Below, one piece after another: positions 52,786 to 60,868 of a stretch of 60,868 nucleotides of DNA. The first letter of the stretch is position 1, and the number at the start of each line of letters is the position of its first letter. A program made the position numbers and the translations under genes. The stretch lies in assembly GCF_030546745.1 (NCBI RefSeq), contig NZ_JAUOPD010000019.1, positions 1-60,868 on the forward strand, given 5' to 3'. The notes under the pieces were generated by a model. That model was not told where the DNA came from. It did no database searches and worked only from the letters and a program-made list of their open reading frames with translations. The stretch is from Thalassotalea sp. 1_MG-2023. Its GTDB lineage: Bacteria > Pseudomonadota > Gammaproteobacteria > Enterobacterales > Alteromonadaceae.

Positions 52786-53487
52786 TTGATTCTGAAACAG
52801 TTTATATCAAACCTTCACTTCCGCGAATGGCGAAATTGGCAACTTGCTAGTGCTGAGTTTTCAGTCCAAGCATATGTACCTAGTTTATGGCAAGAGTTTT
52901 GTATTGAGCTGCCTGAGCTTATAGAAAAGTCGGTAGAAAAACGACAAGCAGAGCATTTAGCTGGGCGTTATTTGGTAAAAGAGTTGCAAAGGCAATTAGA
53001 TATTCATCAAGCCACCATAAGTAATGCGGCGGATAGAAGTCCTATTTGGCCTCAAGGGAGCAGTGGCTCTATTAGTCACAGTCGCGGCTCAGTTTGGGCA
53101 GGATTATCGCAGAATGCCGAAATGAGTTTGGGTCTGGATGTCGAGCAGTTTTTTTCTGAAAAGCAGGTACGGGAGTTGGGAGGGCAGCTTCTAAGTAATG
53201 AAGAAATGCAATGGCTCCGTAATCAATCACTGCCGTTAAGCCTTGCTTATGCCTTGGCATTTGCCGGTAAAGAGTCATTGTACAAAGCTCTTTACCCTGA
53301 TTGCCAGCAGCTAAAAGAATTTACTGCTGCACAGGTTATTGGCGTTTCGTCTACTCAAATTGAGCTGCGCCTTACCGAAGATTGGTCTTCTAATTGGTCT
53401 GCTGGACAGAGTATCGTTATGGACTATTGGCAGTCTGACGAGATGGTTTGGGTAGCATGTGAGGTGACTCGGCGATCTCGTGCCTAA
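52786..53487 (+). CDS. 4'-phosphopantetheinyl transferase (EntD/Sfp superfamily)
   Basis: This enzyme moves phosphopantetheine from CoA to the active Ser of carrier domains, switching on peptide synthetases. The 233-residue protein has RYLVKELQ (61-68), SPIWPQGSSGSISHSRG (85-101, CoA and Mg region), GLDVE (116-120, Mg ligands) and FAGKESLYKALYP (159-171), the motif set of the EntD-like branch. No ATG exists near the start. TTG at 52786 opens the frame, but AAGGAAG sits unusually close to it, so the exact start is unsure. It lies upstream of mbtH and the synthetase and should activate the four or more carriers encoded there. Confidence 0.92.
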   Translation: MILKQFISNLHFREWRNWQLASAEFSVQAYVPSLWQEFCIELPELIEKSVEKRQAEHLAGRYLVKELQRQLDIHQATISNAADRSPIWPQGSSGSISHSRGSVWAGLSQNAEMSLGLDVEQFFSEKQVRELGGQLLSNEEMQWLRNQSLPLSLAYALAFAGKESLYKALYPDCQQLKEFTAAQVIGVSSTQIELRLTEDWSSNWSAGQSIVMDYWQSDEMVWVACEVTRRSRA

Positions 53488-53904
53488 GTTTATCTATTTT
53501 ATAAAAAATACACCACTTGTTAGCAATTAGAAATATTGTCTAATATTACAGTAACATCAGATTTGTGTGACGCGGAATGTCATTGGTGCCAATCACTTTA
53601 TTTCATACCTATCCAATCTAAACTTCAGAAATATCGGTTGTGATTAGCAATAAGCACTATAGCCGAGGTTCCAAATCACTATCGCCATTTTAAATTTTTT
53701 TGATGAAAAAAACTTTGTTATTCACATCATCCCCGTATGACTTGGGCTGTTGATAGCTAATCGTTTACCTTCCTGTCAGAAGTAGCAGTTATCTATTTTA
53801 CACAGTTGTAGTTGAATCTCCACGAAGATTAAAAGATGTGACCGATCTAATTTCTATTTTGGAAGTTAGCAGTGTCACCCAAATTACAACTATTGGAGTG
53901 TTAC
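53488..53904. other. Intergenic region before the mbtH-like gene
   Basis: 417 bases without a gene. No terminator with a clear stem and T run and no good sigma-70 promoter could be picked out by eye. It may carry the promoter of the mbtH-synthetase unit. Confidence 0.4.
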
Positions 53905-54111
53905 ATGAATCAAGTAAATCAAAACGAAACTATGTACTACGTAGTCATTAATCACGAGAACCAACATTCAATTTGGCCTGCACATAAGGATAAACCAAAA
54001 GGTTGGGAAACAGCTGGTCAGGCTCAGAGTAAAGAAGAGTGTCTGGATTACATTGCGCAGAATTGGACTGACATAACGCCATTAAGTGCGCGTTCAGCTT
54101 CAGCACACTAG
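53905..54111 (+). CDS. MbtH-like protein
   Basis: MbtH-like proteins are small partners that bind adenylation domains and are often needed for their folding or activity. The 68-residue protein (ATG at 53905, GGAG 7-8 bases before) shows the family core: YYVVINHENQHSIWPAHKDKPKGW, then ETAGQAQSKEECLDYIAQNWTDITPLS. The invariant Trp residues and the Ser and Pro positions are all there. An in-frame GTG at 53872 is not needed. The peptide synthetase begins 100 bases downstream. Confidence 0.95.
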   Translation: MNQVNQNETMYYVVINHENQHSIWPAHKDKPKGWETAGQAQSKEECLDYIAQNWTDITPLSARSASAH

Positions 54112-54211
54112 AGAGGATTCGTAGCGACTGGCAGCGAATTTTTTAACATAGATTAGGTGTCTAAAGATAGGTTAGGCATCTGATTACATCCGTAAAGCAA
54201 GAGCCTGCAAA

Positions 54212-57200
54212 ATGACAAAGCATATAACCGAAAATAAATTAACAGACTACTTCCACAAAACCGTTTTGAACTACTCAGAAAAAGTCGCTGTTGTTTCTTC
54301 AATTGAAAATAATGAAATGACATATGGTGAGCTTGATGAACGTTCAAATCAGATCGCTAACTATTTTACTGCAAGGGGGATTTTTGCAGGCTCTGTTATT
54401 GCTGTTGAACTGCAGCGTTCTCCGGAATCCTTAAGTCTTATATTGGGGATAATTAAAGCTGGCTGCGCTTACGCACCTATTGATGCTAATTATCCAGAAC
54501 AAAGAAAGTGTCATATGATGAATGTCGCGAATGCTGCGGTATTAATCACTGATACTTCTTCTTCAAACGTTGATCCCAACACACTTGCGCTTGACGAGAT
54601 ACTTGATAATAGTAAAGCATTATCTAAAGAACCATCTGTGGGTGAACGAGCACCGGAAAGCGTCGCTTATGTGATGTTTACTTCAGGATCGACTGGAAAT
54701 CCTAAAGCTGTTCAGATTCAAGATAAAGCTATTTGTCGTTTGTGTTCTCAGAACAACGAACTAACGATATTTTCAACAGATAACGTACTATTGCATTCCG
54801 CTCTCGTATTCGATGCTAGCACTTACGAAATCTGGGGAGCTTGGCTAGCAGGGGCGACACTAGTTGTAGCCCGCAACGAGCCAGTAAGTACGCGTTTTTT
54901 TGCTGAACATATTGAAGCATTCGATATTTCGGTTCTATGGTTAACGGCTCCGCTACTTCCCTGGATTGCCGAACAACAGATTGAACTAGTTAAAGGGTTA
55001 AGGTTATTAGTTGCCGGTGGTGATGCGTTGCCACCAGAAGCGGTTAACCGAATTCGTGAGTATAGCCCTGAACTAACTTTTGTTAATGGTTACGGGCCAA
55101 CAGAAGCGACTACATTTAGTTGTTATTATCCTATTAGATCAAGTCAAAACCTGAATGACGAAAAATCATCGGTTCCAATTGGTTTTGCTTTAGACGGTTC
55201 ACATTGTTTGATTCTCAATGAAGCGCTTGAATGTGTGGCTGACGGCGAAATCGGTGAGCTGTATATAGGTGGTTCAGGAGTTGGTCATGGTTATTTAAAC
55301 GACCCTATAAAAACTGCTACGCAATTTATTCCTGATATGTTTGATCATCATGGTGGTCGTTTGTATAAGACCGGTGATTTGGTTAAACGCGGCGAGCAAG
55401 GTGAAATCAAGTTTCTTGGCCGTCAAGACCAGCAAATCAAAGTGCGTGGGTATAGGATAGAACTTGGTGAAATTGACACAGCTCTCAGTAACTTAACAGA
55501 TGTTGGGCAAAGTACTACGCTAGTTGTTGAAAAAGAGGCTAGTCAAAAGCAGATAGTTTCATTTGTCGTAGCTGATAAAAATGTTGTTGCAGCAAAAATT
55601 AAAGACGATTTAAAAACGACGTTGCCAGAATATATGCTCCCGCACCAATTCATTCATGTACAAGCGTTACCTCTAAATGTGAATGGAAAAGTGGATAGAA
55701 CCAAGCTATTGGCAATGCTTGATGGACAGCAAACATTGGCTTCTATTGAAGCCGATGAAACATTGGAGAGTACTTTAGTTGATATTTTTCAGGAAGTGCT
55801 TCAACTCGCTGATGTTAATACGGAGCAAAGTTTTTTTGATATTGGTGGCGACTCAATTAGTGCCATTCAAATTAGTGGTTTAGCTGAACAACGCGGTATT
55901 GAATTAACGGTTTCTACAATATTTGAACATAAAACGATCAATGACATTACTATTGCGTTGTCTAAAAATATAAATAACGCAGACGCTAACGATAATGAAA
56001 TCAAGCAGCTACTGTCTTTGTGGGCAGAGGTACTTGAAACTCCAGATATTAGTGCTGAAGATAGCTTCTTTGAGCTTGGAGGAGACTCGATAGTCGCTAT
56101 TCAACTGGCAGGAATCGCTGAGCAGCATGGGTTATCTTGTTCTGTGGCGGACATATTTAACTACAAATCGGTTGCCAATATAGTGGCGTCTCGTCAATCG
56201 AATGATGAAAAGCCAAACCCAAAAAATACACCTTCGTCTGTATATGTTTCTGACAAGCAATTGCCTGAAGGTATTGAAGCCGCTTATCCGGCAAGTCAAA
56301 TACAAGTTAGTATGCTCATTCAAAGTGATGTTGGGCGTTCATCATCAACTTATCACGACATTCTTAGTCATACTATTCGACTACCATTTGATGAAAATAT
56401 ATTCAAAGCAGCTCTTAAAGCGGTTACTGATAAACATGAAATTTTAAGAACATCGTTTTCAGTTGAAAATGAAAAAACACCTTTGCAGCTTGTTCATCGT
56501 GAAGTAACGCCTGAATATGAGGTGTTTGGTCTTCAACACCTAGAGAAAAGCAAGCAAAAAGAGCAATTTGAGAAGATCCTAAGCGATGAAAAACAGCGTG
56601 GCTTTGCATGGGAACAGGCTGGATTAGTGAGAGCAAAAGTACTGATTCTGGAGCCAGAATCATTTGTACTGACGTTGAGTTTTCATCACGCAATTATGGA
56701 TGGTTGGAGCTCAACAGTGCTCATTGGTGATTTTGTTGATTTGTTTGCTGGTAATATTACGCAACATCAACTGCAAGAACGAGTGGTCACCCCATACAGC
56801 CAATTTATAGCGGACGAACAAAGCGCAATAAACAATACTGCTGTGAGTGAATATTGGTTGAATTATTTACAAGATGCTCAAGTAAGTGTTTTACCTTCAT
56901 TTCCAGAAGAAGAGAAAGAGCAAGGCGTAAGCCAATATTCAATAACTATTTCAGAGCAGCAAACTCAGCAGCTTAAAAGTATTGCTGCAAAACTAAAGGT
57001 TTCTTTGAAACATGTTATGTTGGCATTGCACATGAGAACCGTGTCATTGTTATCAGGTTCGTCTCATGCATTGTCAGGATTAGTTAGTCACGGTCGACCA
57101 GCATTAGAAGGTGCTGATCGCACTGTCGGTTTATTTATTAATACAGTTCCGTTTAGAAGCGAAGTCAAAGTTGAAAATTGGTTGTCGTTTATTCAACGTA

Positions 57201-60200
57201 TTTTTGATGACGAATTGACAACACTAGCAAATAAACATTACCCACTGCCTAATATTTTACGTGACAGTGGCGCCTCGTCGTTGTTTGATTTTGCATTCAA
57301 CTTCACTCACTTTAGAGAATATAACAAACGCTTTAACGGGAATGTTGCGTTAGTGCAACGCGGTGCGTTTGAAACGAATGATGTTTTTGGCGGTGTAGAC
57401 TTTGAACATTCAAACTTTGGTTTAGCAGTACAGGCGGGTCTATCTGCTAACAGTCGCTGCGCTTACCTTGTGCTTGACGCTGATAACAAAAAGTACCCTT
57501 CGTCAGCCGCAAGCTTAATTGTGAAAGCATACGAAAGCTGTTTACAACATCTTTTGTCGTCCACAGAGCAGAATATTTCTGAAATATCTTTGCCAGATTC
57601 CACATTGGTAGACTTGCAGGCAACTGTAACACCACCAGTCTATTTCGACCTAATGGAGCGTTTCGCATCGATTAACGGCGAATTCCCTGATGTTATGGCG
57701 ATTGTGTCAGGCCAAGACTCTGTCAGTTATGCCGAGTTGAATTTGCGAGCACAAAGCGTTGCAAACTATTTAACCAGTAGAAAAGTACAGCAAGGGGATA
57801 TCGTTGCCGTGCATGCTGAGCGCGGCATTGAAAGTATCGCTGCGCTTCTTGGGATCTGGAAAGCGGGTGCCTGTTATCTACCAATTGATCCGAGCTACCC
57901 TGACGGTCGAAAAGCATACATGCTTGTAAATTCAGGGTGTCAATTAGTGTTGTTCGATGCAAATAATCGCTGCGATGAATGGTGTGTTAGCGATGCTAGC
58001 AACGTACTTATTGAAGACGTTGTTTCGACTGAATCGTCAAAGGCTGTTTGTGTGGATAACGCGATAAACCCTTCGAGCCCAGCATACTTGATTTACACCT
58101 CTGGCTCTACTGGTATGCCAAAGGGGGTTATGGTGCCATTTTCTGGGGTATCAAATCTTATTTCAGAGCAAGCCAATCGATTTAATGTGACGGCAGCAAC
58201 TCCTTGTATGCAGTTTGCATCTTCTAGTTTCGACGCTTCTTTATTTGAAATTATCATGAGCCTATTTAATGGCGGTACTTTGCACGTAATAGGGGAGCAT
58301 ATGCGGCTTGACCCAGCTGTACTTTCTGCGTATGCAATGAAGCACAACGTAGAAGTGGCTACCTTGCCGGCTTCTATGTTACAGACTTTGTCTGATTATT
58401 CGTGGCCAAGTACTTGTCGCATGATTATTGCTGGCGAAGCTTTCCCACCGGACTTGGCAAGAATTTGGGCTGAAAAAGCGCATGTGGTTAATGCGTATGG
58501 TCCAACAGAGTCAACTGTTTGGGCGACTTCACACCTATGTCATGAATATGAATCTATAAATGTACCTATAGGGAAGCCTATTGGAGGCATGCAGGCGTAT
58601 GTGTTAAATGAACTTGGTCACCCTCTACCGGCTGGTGTGGCAGGAGAACTATACCTAGGTGGACCTGCGTTGGCTCTGGGCTATTACGGTAACTCCCGCC
58701 TTACTGCAGAACGATTTATACCGAATCCTTTTACACAAGATAGCGGTAGTCGAATGTATAAAACTGGAGATAAAGCACGCATAAATCTAAATGGGGAACT
58801 TGAATTTCTTGGTCGATTGGACTGGCAGGTTAAACTGCGAGGATTTAGGATTGAATTAGGAGAAATAGAACAAGTCATTCATAGTGTTGAAGGTGTAACT
58901 AATGCGGCAGTCGTTATCAAAAATGATCTAGTCAACGGTAGTAAAAGAGAATGGTTAGCCTGCTATTGTCAATTAGATGAAGAAACAACCTCTGAGCATG
59001 TAGAAGCTCAAATTTGCCAACAATTACCTGATTACATGATCCCAGGTGATTTTATTCAGTTAGCACAGTTTCCGCTAACTATAAACGGCAAGATTGACCG
59101 CAAAGCTTTAGAAGAAAGGGTTGAACAGAAGGAGGTTACAATAACCGTTGCAAGCTCTGCTGAAGAATCTGTTTTATTGCGTGTTTGGCAGAATGTCTTT
59201 GGTAATGACGAAATTGGTATTGACGATGGGTTCTATAGCCTAGGTGGCGATTCAATCTTGAGTATTCAACTAAGGGCAATGACTCAGAAAGAAGGGTTCG
59301 ATTTTGAGTTAGAGGATCTGTTCGAACTGCAAACGATTCGTAAATTGGTAGCTACCTTAACTCGTTTTGGTGAAGAAGCTGAACAGCAATCTAGCGTTAT
59401 TGCGCCATTCTCCTTGATTGATAACAAGACTTCACAAAAACTGCCGAGTAAATGTGAAGATGCGTATCCGTTAAGTCGAATGCAATCAGGTATGTTGTTC
59501 CATATGCAGTACAATGCAGATAGTGTTAGTTATCATGATGTTATGTACTACTTGCTGAAAGGGACTATTCAACCAGAGGCCTTTAAAAAAGCAATGTCAC
59601 TAAGTGTGGATCAAAACCCAATCTTACGCACCGCATTTGATATGTCTAGTTACGATGTGCCATTACAGTTGGTATATAAGCATGCTGAGCTTGCGTTCTA
59701 TCATGAGGATATTAGTGCTCTTAATGAAGAGCAGCAAAGGGAACATTTGCTGCAATGGGAAAAAGCTGAAATTAACAATCCGTTTGCACTAGAAAAACCA
59801 GGATTAGTGCGTGTGTTTATTCATCAAATGAGTGAACAGCACTATCGCCTTACTTTGAGTTGTCCACATGCAATCCTTGATGGTTGGAGTGCTGCAACAC
59901 TGGTTTCGCAATTGTTAACATCGTATAAGTCAATTGTCGCTGGTCAGGATCCAATTTTAGAAAAGCCTAAACTTGGATATGTTGATTTTATTGCGTTAGA
60001 GCAGGAGTCTATCAACAACAGTGATGATAGATCTTATTGGGCTGACTATGTTGTCGATTTGGAGAAAAGTGACATTCCTCACACAGTCAATGCGTCGGAA
60101 GAGCTTACTACTAGGCGATTAAACCTCGATGTATCGCCTGAGTTTAGTCGCCTTGTAGACAGTTTATCATCCAAACTTCAGGTAAGTACAAAAAGTATCT

Positions 60201-60868
60201 TCCTTAGCTTACATCTAAAAGCACTTTCGATTTTAAGTGGTCAGGGAAATGTAACTACTGGCGTGATAAATCATGGTAGACCTGAAACGGAAGGTAGTGA
60301 TGAAATCTTGGGTGTCTTTTTAAATAACTTACCGTTTAAAATGCAGGTAGCTGATCATAGTAAATGGCATGATCTGATTGAAGATGTGCATCGACAAGAA
60401 AGAGAGCATGCGAGTCATAGACGATTCCCACTTTCAGAAATAAAAGCACTAGACGATGGACAAGAGCTTTTCGACGTGGCATTTAACTACACAGCATTTC
60501 GCCCTTATGAGTCAATGTCTGATGAGTGGTTGGGTAGTGGTGGTCACGATTACTCTAACTACTTGTTTGTACTTCAAGCAGGTTTAAGTGCGGTATCGGG
60601 AGAATATTACCTATTTCTCGATGCTGACTGTACTAGACTTGATGAATTTTATGCTCAAACCTATTGTCAGGTATACAAGGAAGTCATCGCACATTTTCTA
60701 CGTGAAAGTGCAAATGAAAGTGATAGTGATCTGCTTATTGTTCCTCTACCTTCGGAACACGCACAGAAATTGTCCATGTGGGAAGGTGAGATAGGCGAGC
60801 CTAATAATGATGTATGGGCGGCATTCGAGGAGCAAGTAGCGAAGCAAGGCGAGCGAGTCGCGGTGCGA
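54212..60868 (+). CDS. Nonribosomal peptide synthetase, partial (A-T-T-C-A-T-C-A...)
   Basis: One frame is open from ATG 54212 (AAGAG upstream) to the window end: 2219 codons and no stop. Domains: A1 (FTSGSTGNPK about 157, FDASTYEIWG about 200, NGYGPTEATT about 291, YKTGD, RGYRIELGEID, NGKVDR about 491); T1 GGDS with Ser548; T2 GGDS with Ser626; C1 with HHAIMDG (His825, His826); A2 (YTSGSTGMPKG about 1295, FDASLFEI at 1340, NAYGPTES at 1427, NGKIDRKAL); T3 LGGDS with Ser1681; C2 with PHAILDG (catalytic His1886 kept, first His replaced by Pro); and the beginning of A3 (about 2200 on). It starts with an A domain, so this is probably the loading protein. No epimerase or thioesterase is seen yet. 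By eye the A1 pocket resembles Val-type codes and the A2 pocket Phe-type codes. Confidence 0.97.
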   Translation, partial: MTKHITENKLTDYFHKTVLNYSEKVAVVSSIENNEMTYGELDERSNQIANYFTARGIFAGSVIAVELQRSPESLSLILGIIKAGCAYAPIDANYPEQRKCHMMNVANAAVLITDTSSSNVDPNTLALDEILDNSKALSKEPSVGERAPESVAYVMFTSGSTGNPKAVQIQDKAICRLCSQNNELTIFSTDNVLLHSALVFDASTYEIWGAWLAGATLVVARNEPVSTRFFAEHIEAFDISVLWLTAPLLPWIAEQQIELVKGLRLLVAGGDALPPEAVNRIREYSPELTFVNGYGPTEATTFSCYYPIRSSQNLNDEKSSVPIGFALDGSHCLILNEALECVADGEIGELYIGGSGVGHGYLNDPIKTATQFIPDMFDHHGGRLYKTGDLVKRGEQGEIKFLGRQDQQIKVRGYRIELGEIDTALSNLTDVGQSTTLVVEKEASQKQIVSFVVADKNVVAAKIKDDLKTTLPEYMLPHQFIHVQALPLNVNGKVDRTKLLAMLDGQQTLASIEADETLESTLVDIFQEVLQLADVNTEQSFFDIGGDSISAIQISGLAEQRGIELTVSTIFEHKTINDITIALSKNINNADANDNEIKQLLSLWAEVLETPDISAEDSFFELGGDSIVAIQLAGIAEQHGLSCSVADIFNYKSVANIVASRQSNDEKPNPKNTPSSVYVSDKQLPEGIEAAYPASQIQVSMLIQSDVGRSSSTYHDILSHTIRLPFDENIFKAALKAVTDKHEILRTSFSVENEKTPLQLVHREVTPEYEVFGLQHLEKSKQKEQFEKILSDEKQRGFAWEQAGLVRAKVLILEPESFVLTLSFHHAIMDGWSSTVLIGDFVDLFAGNITQHQLQERVVTPYSQFIADEQSAINNTAVSEYWLNYLQDAQVSVLPSFPEEEKEQGVSQYSITISEQQTQQLKSIAAKLKVSLKHVMLALHMRTVSLLSGSSHALSGLVSHGRPALEGADRTVGLFINTVPFRSEVKVENWLSFIQRIFDDELTTLANKHYPLPNILRDSGASSLFDFAFNFTHFREYNKRFNGNVALVQRGAFETNDVFGGVDFEHSNFGLAVQAGLSANSRCAYLVLDADNKKYPSSAASLIVKAYESCLQHLLSSTEQNISEISLPDSTLVDLQATVTPPVYFDLMERFASINGEFPDVMAIVSGQDSVSYAELNLRAQSVANYLTSRKVQQGDIVAVHAERGIESIAALLGIWKAGACYLPIDPSYPDGRKAYMLVNSGCQLVLFDANNRCDEWCVSDASNVLIEDVVSTESSKAVCVDNAINPSSPAYLIYTSGSTGMPKGVMVPFSGVSNLISEQANRFNVTAATPCMQFASSSFDASLFEIIMSLFNGGTLHVIGEHMRLDPAVLSAYAMKHNVEVATLPASMLQTLSDYSWPSTCRMIIAGEAFPPDLARIWAEKAHVVNAYGPTESTVWATSHLCHEYESINVPIGKPIGGMQAYVLNELGHPLPAGVAGELYLGGPALALGYYGNSRLTAERFIPNPFTQDSGSRMYKTGDKARINLNGELEFLGRLDWQVKLRGFRIELGEIEQVIHSVEGVTNAAVVIKNDLVNGSKREWLACYCQLDEETTSEHVEAQICQQLPDYMIPGDFIQLAQFPLTINGKIDRKALEERVEQKEVTITVASSAEESVLLRVWQNVFGNDEIGIDDGFYSLGGDSILSIQLRAMTQKEGFDFELEDLFELQTIRKLVATLTRFGEEAEQQSSVIAPFSLIDNKTSQKLPSKCEDAYPLSRMQSGMLFHMQYNADSVSYHDVMYYLLKGTIQPEAFKKAMSLSVDQNPILRTAFDMSSYDVPLQLVYKHAELAFYHEDISALNEEQQREHLLQWEKAEINNPFALEKPGLVRVFIHQMSEQHYRLTLSCPHAILDGWSAATLVSQLLTSYKSIVAGQDPILEKPKLGYVDFIALEQESINNSDDRSYWADYVVDLEKSDIPHTVNASEELTTRRLNLDVSPEFSRLVDSLSSKLQVSTKSIFLSLHLKALSILSGQGNVTTGVINHGRPETEGSDEILGVFLNNLPFKMQVADHSKWHDLIEDVHRQEREHASHRRFPLSEIKALDDGQELFDVAFNYTAFRPYESMSDEWLGSGGHDYSNYLFVLQAGLSAVSGEYYLFLDADCTRLDEFYAQTYCQVYKEVIAHFLRESANESDSDLLIVPLPSEHAQKLSMWEGEIGEPNNDVWAAFEEQVAKQGERVAVR

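Overview
The window looks like chromosome from an AT-rich marine gammaproteobacterium of the Alteromonadales, most like Colwellia or Thalassotalea. This is inferred from gene content: an ftsB-ispD-ispF-truD-surE-pcm-yqaA-nlpD-rpoS block, an oadGAB sodium pump, a napEDABC nitrate reductase, large TonB receptors and a PEP-CTERM protein. Most of the first 49 kb is ordinary core genome.

Layout. 1-600: a tRNA-Arg(ACG) missing its first base at the window edge, a decayed copy of the same tRNA, an inverted REP-like repeat and two palindromic operator-like sites. 600-3.8 kb: oadG-oadA-oadB. 3.8-5.7 kb: a periplasmic solute-binding protein, pdxH and a 56-residue acidic protein. 5.8-10.0 kb: napEDABC on the minus strand, including a 53-residue napE, behind a perfect FNR box placed at -41.5. 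10.1-14.7 kb: tmcA, two tiny coupled genes and an ABC exporter. 14.7-21.5 kb: a CadC-like regulator with a beta-propeller sensor, divergent from a 1021-residue TonB receptor and a PPP-family phosphatase. 21.7-27.8 kb: ybaN, a DUF4202 gene, pyrG, eno, mscS and an unknown gene. 27.9-36.9 kb: ftsB to rpoS, then convergent mutS. 37.0-39.2 kb: a PEP-CTERM protein with a sigma-54 promoter, and recA with a LexA box. 39.4-46.4 kb: a TetR/saccharopine-dehydrogenase-like divergent pair with twin operators, and metA-metH behind tandem MetJ boxes. 46.4-49.2 kb: an M13 peptidase and a small secreted protein.

From 49.2 kb the window becomes accessory. The native radA is a pseudogene: its N-terminal half is missing, it is cut exactly at an IS3-like end, it carries a one-base frameshift and its KNRFG motif has lost the glycine. 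Two direct, decayed IS3-like left ends bracket a small region that holds orphan gene fragments and a complete but divergent second RadA on the opposite strand, with an odd zinc finger. Then comes a nonribosomal peptide locus: a phosphopantetheinyl transferase, an MbtH-like protein and the first 2219 residues of a synthetase that runs off the window. Its order is A-T-T-C-A-T-C-(A), starting without a condensation domain and carrying two tandem carrier domains in the first module.

The best candidate for something undescribed is this locus: a peptide pathway on what may be an island that split radA and brought its own RadA. All domain and motif calls were made by eye; no database search was run.
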